NCBI GenBank assembly: GCA_004431415.1
Contig: QPMI01000663.1
Span: forward strand, 1-62,741
DNA: 62,741 nt
Direction: 5' to 3'
DNA from: Cyanophora paradoxa
Lineage: Eukaryota; Glaucocystophyceae; Cyanophorales; Cyanophoraceae
Below, in pieces: positions 46,511 to 56,228 of this stretch; the stretch's first letter is position 1; the number at the start of each line of letters is the position of its first letter. The position numbers were made by a program, and so were the translations under genes. The notes under the pieces are model-generated. The model was not told where the DNA came from. It worked only from the letters and a program-made list of their open reading frames with translations, and searched no databases.

Positions 46511-48367
46511 ATGGACTCTACCACGACGATGAACCCCCACGCAGACCTCGCCACGACGATGACCGCGGCCGGCGCTCCCCGCCTCGTCAAGAAACCCGTC
46601 AAGAAACCCATCAAGAGCGACTTCTGCACGCGGATGGACCTCCTCCCGGTCGACCTGTCCGAGGCAATCCTGCACTACCTCGGGCGCGAGGACCGCCTCA
46701 AGATGCTCACCGTCTCCCAGCAGTCCCGCTCCTTTGCGCTCGGCACCTCGGGCGTCTCGAGCGGCTGGTTCGACGCCCTCGCGGTCGACGACGCGCTCGC
46801 CCTGCTCGTCGGAGGGCCCGGCGCGCCGCGCGGCGCCCGCCTCCGTCTCATCGCGGGGCGCGGTCACGGGGCGGAGATCCCGATCCCGTCGCGCCTCGGC
46901 GGCCTCGACGCGACCTTTGCCCTCCCGACAGAGCCCGGGAGCGAGGGCCGCTGGGTGTGCATCCTCTTCCCCCCGGCGGCGGCGGCGGGGGCCGAGGACC
47001 TCTCCCCGCGAGGCGCCATCATCCGCTACGGGCCGGGCGGGTTCGGCGACGCCCTGCAGATCCCGGCCGGGTTTCCCATTCACGACTTTGCCCGCGGTTC
47101 CGTCTCCATCGCCGGCGACGGGACGATTGTGCTCGGCGGCGAGCGCGGCTGGCTCGTCTGGTCCGCCGACGGCGGCGTCTCGGCGGTCGACGTCGGCGCG
47201 GCGGTCGCCGGCGTGGTGGCGTGCCGCCCCTCTCCCGACGCCTCGCGCGTCGCGATCTGCAGCGTCGTCGGCGACGGCGGCTCCGCGGGCGGCCGCGTCC
47301 TCGTCCGCTTCGTGGGCTCTGGCGAGTCTGCAGAGGGCGCCGCCGCGGCCCCCGCGGCCGACGCCGGCCCCCTGCGCTCGACAGCGGCGCGCACGCGGCT
47401 CTCCCACGAGCTCGCCGAGGTGGACGGCTCCGGGGACCCCTCGGCCCTCGGCGACTGGAGCGACGTGCCCCTGCGCGAGTGCGACGCGAGCCTGACGTGG
47501 AACGCGCGCGGCAACGCCGTGCTGGTGCGGATCAAGGTGGCGCGCAGCGGTATGGAGGCGGGCGATGTGGAGATGGGCGACGCCGGCGGCGATGTCGACG
47601 TCGACAGGATGGAGGACGACTGCAGCGTCGACGAGCCCGCCGCCCGCGAGGAGGCCTTTGTCGAGTTTATCGCGTCGGTGCGGCTCTCGGGCGGCGCTGC
47701 GCGCCAGGGCTGGTGGATCGTCTGCGGCGCCGAGCCCGCAGAGGCCTTTGCCGTCGGTCTGGGCGAGAACTGGCTCCTCCACGCGGCTCGGGACGTGGGC
47801 GGCATCCGGAGCGCGTCCATGTACGTCTACTACCTCGCCGGTGGCGCCTCTGGTCGCCCCACCATGGTCGAGCTGCACATGCCCTGCGAGGGCAAGTCGT
47901 GGCGATGCGTCACGCCCGTCGGCGACTGGAACTTCATCTACCAGGCCGCCGGTCAGTTTGAGCTCAACGGGACCAGCGTCGATCGCCCTTTTCTGGTCTC
48001 CGTGACGCCCTACGCCCGCGACCTGGAGTATTTCGAGCTGCCCGAGGCCAGCGGTCTGCTGGAGGCGCGCTCCATCCGCCCGCTGGGAGCCGTCGGACTG
48101 CACGGGGTGGCGGCCCTCGCGGTCGGGACGGACCAGGACGCCCCCGCGCCGTTCAACGTCGTCCGGTACATCCGCTGGTCGGGGATCGGGAGGCTGGCGG
48201 GTCAGGGCGGCCCGTTTGCGGCGTCGATCAGCACCCACCTGCAGCACAACACGTTTCGGCCGACCCGCGAGTGGCTGGACGATCGCTACTACACCGTCGA
48301 GGGCGAGCGGCACAACAACACGCTCACGCTCTTCCCCGGCGAGCCGCAGCCGACGCTGCACGTGTGA
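46511..48367 (+). CDS. 618-aa protein with an F-box-like N-terminus, otherwise unrecognised
   Basis: An intron-free frame starts MDSTTTMNPHADLATT at 46,511 and ends EPQPTLHV at 48,367. A repeated Lys/Pro patch (KKPVKKPIK) is followed at residues ~40-75 by DLLPVDLSEAILHYLGREDR and LKMLTVSQQS. The Leu-Pro, Ile-Leu and Val-Ser spacing is like an F-box, the motif that binds Skp1. The remaining ~530 residues look beta-rich with recurring Gly/Asp/Trp turns (DGTIVLGGERGWLVWSADGG, WSDVPLRECDASLTWNARG), as in a beta-propeller, but no canonical WD or Kelch repeat is certain. If the F-box call is right, the propeller would be the substrate-binding part. The F-box call is weak on its own and gains some support from the Skp1-like gene at 58,451. 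Confidence 0.45.
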   Translation: MDSTTTMNPHADLATTMTAAGAPRLVKKPVKKPIKSDFCTRMDLLPVDLSEAILHYLGREDRLKMLTVSQQSRSFALGTSGVSSGWFDALAVDDALALLVGGPGAPRGARLRLIAGRGHGAEIPIPSRLGGLDATFALPTEPGSEGRWVCILFPPAAAAGAEDLSPRGAIIRYGPGGFGDALQIPAGFPIHDFARGSVSIAGDGTIVLGGERGWLVWSADGGVSAVDVGAAVAGVVACRPSPDASRVAICSVVGDGGSAGGRVLVRFVGSGESAEGAAAAPAADAGPLRSTAARTRLSHELAEVDGSGDPSALGDWSDVPLRECDASLTWNARGNAVLVRIKVARSGMEAGDVEMGDAGGDVDVDRMEDDCSVDEPAAREEAFVEFIASVRLSGGAARQGWWIVCGAEPAEAFAVGLGENWLLHAARDVGGIRSASMYVYYLAGGASGRPTMVELHMPCEGKSWRCVTPVGDWNFIYQAAGQFELNGTSVDRPFLVSVTPYARDLEYFELPEASGLLEARSIRPLGAVGLHGVAALAVGTDQDAPAPFNVVRYIRWSGIGRLAGQGGPFAASISTHLQHNTFRPTREWLDDRYYTVEGERHNNTLTLFPGEPQPTLHV

Positions 48368-48706
48368 TCGGCGGCCCGTGCGCTCCCGTGCGCGTTTCTC
48401 TCCCGCGCCGCCGATCCCTTTCGTCCAATAGGATCGTCCTTATTGAATGTTACCAGTTTTTTTTTGCGTGGTGGGGGGCCGGGCCGGGGCGGGGGTGGTG
48501 GTAGATGGCGCGGGCCCGAGGGGTGGGGCTAGGGGGGCGGGGGGGGGCGGGGGGGCCGAGGGGGGTACCCTCTGGAGCACCGAGTTGGTTGAGCGCAGCA
48601 ACTTGAAGGCCCGATTCGGACGAAAGGGTCCCCTGGTCTCCCAAAAAGCCGAGCAGGTGCGCGATGCGGTCATTCTTTCTCACATCGTCAAGAACCGAGA
48701 ACAAGG
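48368..48706. other. 339-bp spacer, G-rich
   Basis: A strongly G-biased stretch (48,470-48,570, many GGGG runs) sits between two genes on the same strand. CACCGAGTTGG at about 48,579 is an imperfect inverted match to the CGACTCGG word. No clear TATA box. Confidence 0.4.
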
Positions 48707-49267
48707 ATGGCCGCCGCCCAGCCCTGGCAACACCCCCGTCGCAACGTCCTGATCGACATGGGAGAGCTGGTCAGCGACTTTTTCCGCTACAACTACGACG
48801 CCGAGGACGCCGACCTCTACGACAGCGACGTCGTGGCCCTCGCGACCAAGGCCAAGGCCGGCGAGGTCCCCGCGCGCGAGACGGACGACGCGCTCCAGAA
48901 GCTCCGGCCGACCGCGGAGCGCATCCGCCCCATCGCGACGGGCCTGTTCGCGGCGAGCGTCCGGCAGTACTCGGGCGGTCTCATCGAACTCCAGAACGTG
49001 TTGGGGCGCGCCTTTGCGAACCGCGTCGACGCGACCTTGGCCTCGCGCGCCCAGGGCCAGGGCCCGCAGGCCACCTCCTCCGACCTGGCGTACGTCGTCT
49101 TTCCCGTGGAGCTCTGGTACGAGATGCTGTCGTGCGCGGGATCCGAGATTCTGCACTTGGACCTGTACGAGCGCGTCGTCCTCGGGATAGTCCCCCTTTT
49201 CCTCACGATGCTCCGCGCCGGCAACATTCGCGTTGCCGCCGGCAAAGTTCTGTCGGCGATCTCGTGA
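48707..49267 (+). CDS. unrecognised 186-aa helical protein
   Basis: An open frame starts MAAAQPWQHPRRNVLIDMGE at 48,707 and ends KVLSAIS at 49,267. It looks mainly helical (ELVSDFFRYNYDAEDADLYD, ETDDALQKLRPTAERIRPIA, LYERVVLGIVPLFLTMLRAG). Codon usage is as GC-biased as its neighbours. There is no signal peptide; one hydrophobic stretch near the C-terminus could be a buried helix. Family unknown. Confidence 0.65.
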   Translation: MAAAQPWQHPRRNVLIDMGELVSDFFRYNYDAEDADLYDSDVVALATKAKAGEVPARETDDALQKLRPTAERIRPIATGLFAASVRQYSGGLIELQNVLGRAFANRVDATLASRAQGQGPQATSSDLAYVVFPVELWYEMLSCAGSEILHLDLYERVVLGIVPLFLTMLRAGNIRVAAGKVLSAIS

Positions 49268-50590
49268 GCAGAGAATATATTGTGCCGAGCGCATTCAAAG
49301 TGCGTAGAGTTTTTGTGTGCGGTGTGGGACTGAGAATCGAACTGACATGCGCGCACGCGCGCGTGCTCTCGTTTCCGGCTCTACGCATAACTTTGGGGGC
49401 CAGCTCGAGCTCCTGGACGCACGGGCTCGATGCACGCGGGGCTCTCGAGTAGAGTCGCTGCAGTTTGGCGCGCGCGGCGCCGGCCCCAGAGCGCGCGTGA
49501 GGGCATTTTCGTGATCAAGAATGGTTTTTGTTTTATCTTTCAAACAATCGACGTGCGGTTGCGGGGTGCCTGGGGGATTTTCGTACCCTGCCGCCGTCGC
49601 CTCATAGAGCCGCGATCGGCCGAGCTCTGTGCAGGGGGGGCAAGGGGGGGGGGGGGGGGGGGGGGAGCGGAGCGGACGGGGGTACGGATCAGGAAGCGTC
49701 CGGCATCGCCCTACCCTCGGCGGCAGCACCCCCTGCGCAGAGCTCGGCCGATTCCGGGGCGAGAGAGAGGGCGAGAATAGACAGAGGGGTACGCACCTCT
49801 GCCGCCGCCGCTCATAGAGCCGCGATCGGCCGAGCTCTGTGCAGGGGGAGGAAGAGAGGGAGGGGCGGAGCGGGCGGGGGTACGCATCAGGAAGCGTCCG
49901 GCATCGCGCAGCCCTTGGCGGCAGCGGCCCCTTGCGCAGAGCTCGGCCGATTACGGGACGAGGGTGCGAGAAAATAAGCAGAGGGGGTAATCACCTCTGC
50001 CGCCGCCGCTCATCGAGCCGCGATCGGCCGAGCTCTGTGCAGGGGGGGCAAGGGGGAGAGGGGCGGAGCGGGCGGGGGTACGCATCAGGAAGCGTCCGGC
50101 ATCGCGCAGCCCTTGGCGGCAGCGGCCCCCTGCGCAGAGCTCGGCCGATTACGGGGCGAGGGTGCGAGAAAATAAGCAGAGGGGGTACTCACCTCTGCCG
50201 CCGCCGCTCATCGAGCCGCGATCGGCCGAGCTCTGTGCAGGGGGGGCAAGGGGGAGAGGGGCGGAGCGGGCGGGGGTACGCATCAGGAAGCGTCCGGCAT
50301 CGCGCAGCCCTTGGCGGCAGCGGCCCCCTGCGCAGAGCTCGGCCGATTACGGGGCGAGGGTGCGAGAAAATAAGCAGAGGGGGTACTCACCTCTGCCGCC
50401 GCCGCTCATCGAGCCGCGATCGGCCGAGCTCTGTGCAGGGGGGGCAAGGGGGAGAGGGGCGGAGCGGGCGGGGTACGGACCAAGGTGAGCGTCCGGTATC
50501 GCGCCCTACCCTCGGCGGCAGCGGCCCCCTGCGCAGCGCTCGGCCGATTACGGGACGAGGGTGCGAGCGCGGGCAGACAGAGGGGTACGT
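49268..50590. repeat. 198-bp tandem array of inverted palindromic motif pairs
   Basis: Units start with AGCCGCGATCGGCCGAGCTC at about 49,608, 49,817, 50,015, 50,212 and 50,410 (209, 198, 197 and 198 bp apart). Each unit holds a left copy, GATCGGCCGAGCTCTGTGCA, and ~100 bp later an inverted copy, TGCGCAGAGCTCGGCCGATT, so each can form a stem. A ~25-nt G-rich run lies in the first unit (49,638-49,665). The interior units are almost identical. No gene is supported; apparent open frames across it follow from the repeat period. Confidence 0.9.
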
Positions 50591-50755
50591 AAGGTTTCGC
50601 TACGGCGGAAACGACAGATCCGGCAAAGGTCGAGCTCGGATCGGGCGGCCGTGCACGGGCATCTCACACGCACCCGGCAAGTCGATCCGCGCGCCGACGC
50701 CGCCCGCCACCGGGAAGCCCGCACCGTACCCCCCAAGCGCCACAGAAAGGACCGA

Positions 50756-50790
50756 TTCGCGCGACTCGGTCCCGACAAACGCATAAAGGA
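50756..50790 (+). promoter_or_regulatory. promoter of the TFIIB-like gene
   Basis: CGCGCGACTCGGT (50,758-50,770) is followed 12 nt later by GCATAAAGG (50,781-50,789), about 100 nt before the start codon at 50,892. Both words match those before the primase-helicase gene in order and spacing. Confidence 0.5.
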
Positions 50791-50891
50791 CCTCGCCCGC
50801 CGCCGTCGCGGTACTGCGGGCCGCCCCACCGCGCCCCTGATACGCAGCACATCGACAGCGCGCGCACCGACTCGCTGAGCGGGGGTGGAAC

Positions 50892-51566
50892 ATGTGCCGC
50901 GAGGGCCAGCTGGTCACGACGCGCGACGGGGACGTGGTGTGCGATGCCTGCGGCGCGGCCGAGGCGGTCGTCGGGACCCTGGGGGGCAGCGAGAAGCCGG
51001 GGGCCGACGAGAGCCCGCCCGCGTCGCCCCGCGAGCCCTCGCGGTCCGAGGTCCGCATGGGGCGGCTCCTGGAGGGCGCAGCGTCGGCGCTGGGCCTCGC
51101 CGAGGCGGCGGTCCACGAGGCGCGGCTGCTGCTGGCGGACCGCGGGCTGCTGAGGGGCAGGAAGAGCGAGATTATCGTCGCCGGCGCGCTCTACTACGCG
51201 GCGGCCTCGGCCGGCGCCCCGCGCACCGTCGACGACGCGCTCGGCTGGCACCCCGACCTGCGCACACGCCGCGCGGCGCTCGTCAGGATGGTCCGCGCGA
51301 TCCACCGCCGCCGCGGCGTCGGGCGCATCCCCCGCGCGCCCGACTACGTCGACGCGCTCGCCCAGCGCGTGGGGCTGGACGGGGCGGACCTGCGGGCGGC
51401 GCGGGAGTACGCGGAGCGGCACCGAGACTCGGGAAGGAGCCCGATCGTTGTCGCCGCGGCGGCGTTGGTGGAGGCGGGCGGCGCTTCGACGCGCGAGGCC
51501 GCGCGCGCGGCCGGCATTACGACCGTTGGCATCCAGGTCTGCATCAAGGCGTTCGCCGCCGCCTAG
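50892..51566 (+). CDS. TFIIB-like transcription initiation factor (224 aa)
   Basis: The N-terminus MCREGQLVTTRDGDVVCDACG matches the second half of a TFIIB zinc ribbon (Gly-x-x-V/L-x(5)-GD-V-VCxxCG), but only one Cys precedes it, so the first CxxC pair is incomplete. After a linker (residues ~25-60) two cyclin-like repeats follow. The first includes KSEIIVAGALYYAAASAG and the second includes GRSPIVVAAAALVEAGGA with STREAARAAGITTVGI, the helix pattern of TFIIB/BRF core repeats. At 224 residues it is shorter than cellular TFIIB (~310). TFIIB bridges TBP and RNA polymerase at promoters; an element-specific version could serve genes with the shared upstream word (inference). The true start might lie upstream if an exon is missing. 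Confidence 0.72.
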   Translation: MCREGQLVTTRDGDVVCDACGAAEAVVGTLGGSEKPGADESPPASPREPSRSEVRMGRLLEGAASALGLAEAAVHEARLLLADRGLLRGRKSEIIVAGALYYAAASAGAPRTVDDALGWHPDLRTRRAALVRMVRAIHRRRGVGRIPRAPDYVDALAQRVGLDGADLRAAREYAERHRDSGRSPIVVAAAALVEAGGASTREAARAAGITTVGIQVCIKAFAAA

Positions 51567-52388
51567 AGGAGAGCAGAGCGTCATCGCGTGTCGCATGTTG
51601 CTGTTTTGCGAATACTATGCGAAACTAAATGCCATTTGCGCGTGCGGGAATGGGGCGGGCGGTGCACCGCCGGATCGAGTTGCGGTCGGGTGGCTCGGCG
51701 GCTCGCGGCGGCCCAAGGCGCCTGCGCGCGGCTTAACGCGACTCTAGAGTCCTATACACAGCACCGAGACCTATCTATGGCGTCGCTGCCGCTCCAGGCC
51801 GCCGCCGTGACGCCGCGGTCAACCTGCGCCGCGCACGCAGCATGCGGGCCGCCGGGCCCGTGGCCGGGAGCCGGAATCTCGCAGTCGCGCAACTAGCAAA
51901 AGCCCCGAGAAGAATCTCGCCGCCCGCGCCGCTCGAAGCGATCGGGTACTGGTACCGAGCCGCCCCCTACCTCGGACTTGGGCGAATCCGAGTCGCCGAG
52001 TCCAAAGTCCAACTTTTGCGGCGGCGGCGGGCGCGCCTAGACTCATCTTTGCCGGCATATAAGACCTCTATCAAGTTCATTTAGCTGGGGCAAGCCGCCC
52101 GCGGGGCCCGCGAAGGTACTCGTCCGAACCGAACGATCATCGCGCGGCACGGGGAAAATCACGGGTTCGAATGCGCCCGTCTCCTCTTTTCGGGAAAGCT
52201 TACACGTCGCGCTCGCCTAGCCCTAGTTTTCTGCCGGCGCTGGCGCTAGAGGCCGCAGCCGCAGTCGCCGCGCATCCGCGAGCTCGCACCCCGCGCGCGT
52301 GGCGACGAGCTTCCCGGCCCGCGGCTCGACGAGCTCTCCGCGGGCTCTCCCGGCTCGTGTAGCGCCTCTGTCGATCGTAGAGAGCCGA
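51567..52388. other. intergenic between convergent genes
   Basis: About 820 bp without a supported gene. It contains TATAAGACC near 52,057 and TTCGAATG near 52,168, but no tRNA fold could be built. No palindromic motif copies were seen. Confidence 0.45.
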
Positions 52389-53003
52389 CTAAGCCGCGTC
52401 CGAGGACGGGCTCTCGCCTCCCGCATCGGCGCCCTCGGGGTTGACGTGGACGGCGATCTGCGTGCCGCCGCCGGCGCTCCACTCGGCGGCGAGCTTCTTC
52501 ATGGCTTCGACGCGCTTCGATGCGGATCCGGTGCGCCCCTTGAGCGCCTGCTCGTAACCCTGGGCCAGGCTGCGGTTGGGAAACGGCGCAGCGACGGCGA
52601 GGAGCCGCCAGGGCCCGCGGCTCTTGGTGAACGAGCCGCGGATGGTGCCGCGCGAGTGCTCCTTGAACCGCCGCGCGAGGCTCGCCGTCTCGCCGCAGTA
52701 GAACATCCGGCCGTTGTGCAGCAGGTACACGACGTGCTGCTTCTCAAACTGGTGGTGGAACGGGCGGGCCTTGCCGCCGCCGCCACCGCCGCCGCCGCCG
52801 CCTCCTCCCGCTGCGGCCTTTGCGCCGACGCCGACGCCGCCGTCGCCCCGCTCCCCGTCGGCGCTCCCCTTGTCCGCGTCGGAATTCGAATCCTCGTTCG
52901 TCTCGCCGCCCCCGTCCCGCCGCTCCTGCCGCCCCTCGTCCCCGCCAACGGCGTGCGCAGGCGCCGGTGCGGCCGCGGCCAGCGACGTCGGCTCCGCCTC
53001 CAT
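52389..53003 (-). CDS. GIY-YIG-type endonuclease (204 aa)
   Basis: The start MEAEPTSLAAAAPAPA at 53,003 is chosen because it follows a TATA-like CGCATAAAGCG by about 90 nt. The first ~80 residues are low-complexity and end in a long Gly run. The catalytic domain follows: VVYLLHNGRMFYCGETASL supplies the GIY-like (VYLL) and YIG-like (YCG) strands, then ARRFKEH with the catalytic Arg position, and GYEQALKG near the conserved Glu. The layout resembles Slx1/UvrC-type nucleases, which cut branched or single DNA strands. It lacks the RING/PHD end of cellular Slx1. Its TATA box overlaps noncoding DNA just past the recombinase gene. A role in resolving replication or integration intermediates is inference. 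Confidence 0.7.
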   Translation of the reverse strand: MEAEPTSLAAAAPAPAHAVGGDEGRQERRDGGGETNEDSNSDADKGSADGERGDGGVGVGAKAAAGGGGGGGGGGGGKARPFHHQFEKQHVVYLLHNGRMFYCGETASLARRFKEHSRGTIRGSFTKSRGPWRLLAVAAPFPNRSLAQGYEQALKGRTGSASKRVEAMKKLAAEWSAGGGTQIAVHVNPEGADAGGESPSSDAA

Positions 53004-53426
53004 GCTCCCGAAGAAAGACGCTCGCTCTGCTGGTTCGCGGTGCTGGCAGGTGCGCCCTGCCCCTACACTCCCCGGGGCGGGCCCGGCACGCATCGCTTTA
53101 TGCGTTCAGCAGATGCCCTGCCGGTACAGGAGCCTGCGGCGGCGGCGGGGGAGGCGGCGGCGGGGCGGGGCTGGGCTTGAACCGCTTCGGCGGCCCCCCG
53201 CTCGGGGGCTCGACGCGGGCGACGGGGCGGAGGATGCCGGCGGGCGGGCGCGCCGTGGGCGGCGCCGGTGCGCAGAGCAGGGCCGGAGGGGGGCAGGGGT
53301 GCGGGGGTCGCGGCGTGTCGGGTCGTGCGCGCCCGTCCATCCCTCGCCGCTCCCCTGCCACGAGCCGTCGCCGACCCCGCTCCCATTTGCAGGATCGGAG
53401 CGCAGAGGGCCGGGGGGCGCCGCCCC
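53004..53426. other. 423-bp spacer between GIY-YIG and recombinase genes
   Basis: Holds the GIY-YIG TATA-like box and G/C-rich DNA with a GGCGGCGGCGGGGG run. The long frame that extends through it to 53,098 in continuation of an upstream frame is not the spliced frame of the recombinase, which stops at 53,427. Confidence 0.5.
53094..53104 (-). promoter_or_regulatory. TATA-like box of the GIY-YIG gene
   Basis: CGCATAAAGCG on the minus strand, about 90 nt before ATG 53,003. It is similar to the GCATAAAGG box before the TFIIB-like gene. Confidence 0.45.
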
Positions 53427-56197
53427 TCAGCCAGGGGCCGCGCCTTGGGCGGCCTCCCGCGCCGCCTCGCGGGCGGGGCGCCCCGCCCGCCCCGCCCCCG
53501 CCGCGCGACGACGAGGAGGAAGAGGCCGGCGGCGGCGAGGGCGCCGGCCGCGCAAAGCCCAGGAGCTCCAGCACCGCTCGGCGCCGGTTCGGATCTCGAC
53601 GGTGCCGTTGCGGCCCTCGAACTCGACGGGGAAGAGGGCGCTCACGCCCGTCCACTCGCGAGGTCCGCCCTCCTGGCTCGCCGTCCACGCCCCGCCGAAC
53701 CGCTTCAGCAGGACGAAGCGGGACTCGAACTCGCCGCTCGGCAGGTCGATCGTCTGGACGAGGCGCGCGTACACCACGTTGGGCAGCGGGCTCGCCGCGT
53801 GCGTCGCCAGCGCCGCCACCACCTGCCCCGCCGCGTACGGCGAGGCCGACCGCCAGCGCAGGTGGTAGAGGGGCGGCGGCGGCCCCGCCGCGGGCACGGC
53901 GACGGGGGCGGGAACGGCGCCACCGCGGCCCGGCCCCAGGCCCCGCCGGCGGCTGAGGCCACGCCGGCGGCCGCCGCGGATGAGCCCGCGGGAGCAGTAG
54001 CTCGCGTGGTGCTTGGCCCCGGCCGCGTTCTTGAACGCCTCGCGGTGCGTCGGGGGCGGTAAAGGCGGGAGGGCGCGGGGCGCGGGGCGGGCGCGGTCTC
54101 ACCCGGTCGCAGGGCTCGCAGTAGCGCTGCTCGGCGATCGCCAGCGCCCGCTCGACGGCATAGTCGGCGTCCCAGGGCCGCCGAGGGCCCCCCGCGCTGC
54201 CGGTGCGGCGCCGCTTGGCCTCTTCCGCGCCGGCCGAGCCGCCCCCGTCCTCCTCGTGCTCTTCCTCTTCCTCCTCCTCCTCCTCTTCCTCTTCGCCCAA
54301 GTCGAACGAGCTGGAGCTCCCGCACTTGCCCGCCGGCTCCGGGCTCGTCGACGGTGTCTGCGTCTGCGTCGCCGGCGCCGGCGCCGCCTCGCCCCCGTCC
54401 TCTTCCCCTTCCTCCTCCTCGCGCCCCTCGTTCTCCTCCCTCGCCGCCTTGTCGCCGCGGCGCCCGCCGCCCGTCTCCCGCCCCTTGTTCCGCCCACCCC
54501 CTCGGCGCGCCGCGCGGGGCGCCGCCGGGCGGGGTACGGGGTCGGCCGTCGGCCCCTCCAGGAGCGGCGGCTCGGGCCCGTCGGGGCTCTCCCGCGCGCG
54601 GCGCCTCTCCTCCCCGTGCTTCAGCGCCAGCTGCTCGAGGTACGCCACCGCCGAGGCCGCCGCGCGCGCGCGGGCCGAGTAGTCGTAATTCTGCGTCGCA
54701 GTGATGACGCTGTGCCCCAGCAGCTTGGCTGCGCGGGGAGGCGCGGTGACGGCGGGCGCAGCGGCGGGGCGCGGGAGCGGGCGCGGGCGCGGGAGCGGGG
54801 GTACGGCGCACCCGTCCCCTCGACGACGGCGGCGGCCGTGTCGCCGGAGATGCGATTCGCGGCGGCCTCGTCCCGCACGTGCGTCGTGATGATGGCGCGG
54901 ATGGCCTGCGCCGTCACCGGCACGCCCGTGTACTTTTCCGTCACCTGCGGTGCGTGAGCCTGTCCCCTTCAGCCCGCCCGCCCCCTCGCGCGCCTTTTTC
55001 ACAAAGTTGCTCCAGCCGGCGTCGGAGAGGAGCGTTCCCGTCGGGCCGGTGAAGAGCCAGCCCTCGTCGGCGGCGCCCGTCGTCGGCGGGAAGAGGAGGC
55101 GGCGGTAGCGCTCGACGTACAAGGTGAGCGGCTCCTGGACAAACCCGGGGATCGGAAAGGTCATCGCGCCGGCAGTCTTGGCCGTCTTGGACGAGAGGAC
55201 CGGCTCGGCGCCCCCGACATCGATTCTCATCTTTGTGAGCGCGATCGCCCACGCGCCCTGGTCCCGTCGGAGCGTGTGACCGATCCTGCGCAGGGCGCGC
55301 GGTGGCCATGGGGGCGGGGCGGGAGGGGTGGCGGAGGGGGGGGTACGGCACCTGAGGCGGCGGACGATGCCGACGCGCGAGGGCGTCGAGACGAGGAGGG
55401 AGAGGAGGAGCCCCTCGCGGAGGGCGAGGGCCTTGTCGTACTCGAGCGGCGCCCGCTCCGCCGCCTCCAGCGCGTCCAGCCGCGCCGAGAGGAGCGTCTC
55501 AAACGGCACCCAGTTCGGTCCGCGCTCGCGCCACTTGACCCCCTCGCGCTTCTCCTTTCTCAGCTGGGCGAGCAGGTTGCGGAGGCCGCGGGCATGGGGC
55601 CCCTCGGAGCCCGACGCCGCGCCCGACGTGCGCGCGTGGACAAAGGCGTGGGCCTGGAGCGCCGCCTGCGTGTACCCCGCCAAGGTGGCGGCCTGCACCT
55701 TGCGCTCCCCGCGGAGAAACGTGAGGAACCGCATCCACAGGTCGATGAAATCGACGCGGGCGCCGGAGAAGAGGTCGAGCGTCGGGGCGCCGTCGATCTT
55801 CTCGCGGAGGGCGCAGTACCCCAGGAAGCGCAGCAACGTCGTCCGCTCGTTGGCCAGCGTCGAGGAGCGCTCGACGGCGGCGCCGGGGCGGTCGGGGTTG
55901 AGGGCGCGGGTGCGCCACTCTTCGTACGCGGCGAGCTGCGCCTTGAGCTCCCGCGACTGATCCTCCTCGCGCAGGCCGTACGGGGCGGCGCGCTCGGCCG
56001 ACGGCTCCTCGGCGGCCTCGGCGTCGGAGCCCGCGTCGCCCGGCGCCGGCAGCGGCGGCGGCGGCGGCGAGCTAGAGGGGGAGGACGACGGGCCGGCGCC
56101 GGGATCGCTCCCCTCGCTCCCGGAGCTCGTCGAGCTCTCCCCAAGGTCGACGGCTCGAATCACCACGGCGGCGCCCGGCGGAGCCTGGCGGGACGCC

Positions 56198-56228
<31 letters not shown>

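Noticed and set aside
49290-49400. tRNA-like element on the minus strand (GTTCGATTC box, GCGTAGAG...CTCTACGC pairing)
   Set aside because: The T-arm stands too far from the 3' pairing and no anticodon or D arm fits. It is probably just a stem near a gene end.
49600-50590. CRISPR-like array
   Set aside because: Whole 198-bp units repeat almost exactly, with no variable spacers, no cas genes and a eukaryotic context.
52140-52200. TTCGAATG as a tRNA T-loop
   Set aside because: The flanking bases do not pair into a T stem and no acceptor stem was found.
53098-53430. Recombinase frame continuing to a stop at 53,098
   Set aside because: With all four introns removed, the codon count is exact only for the stop at 53,427. 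The other frame is reached only by reading through introns.
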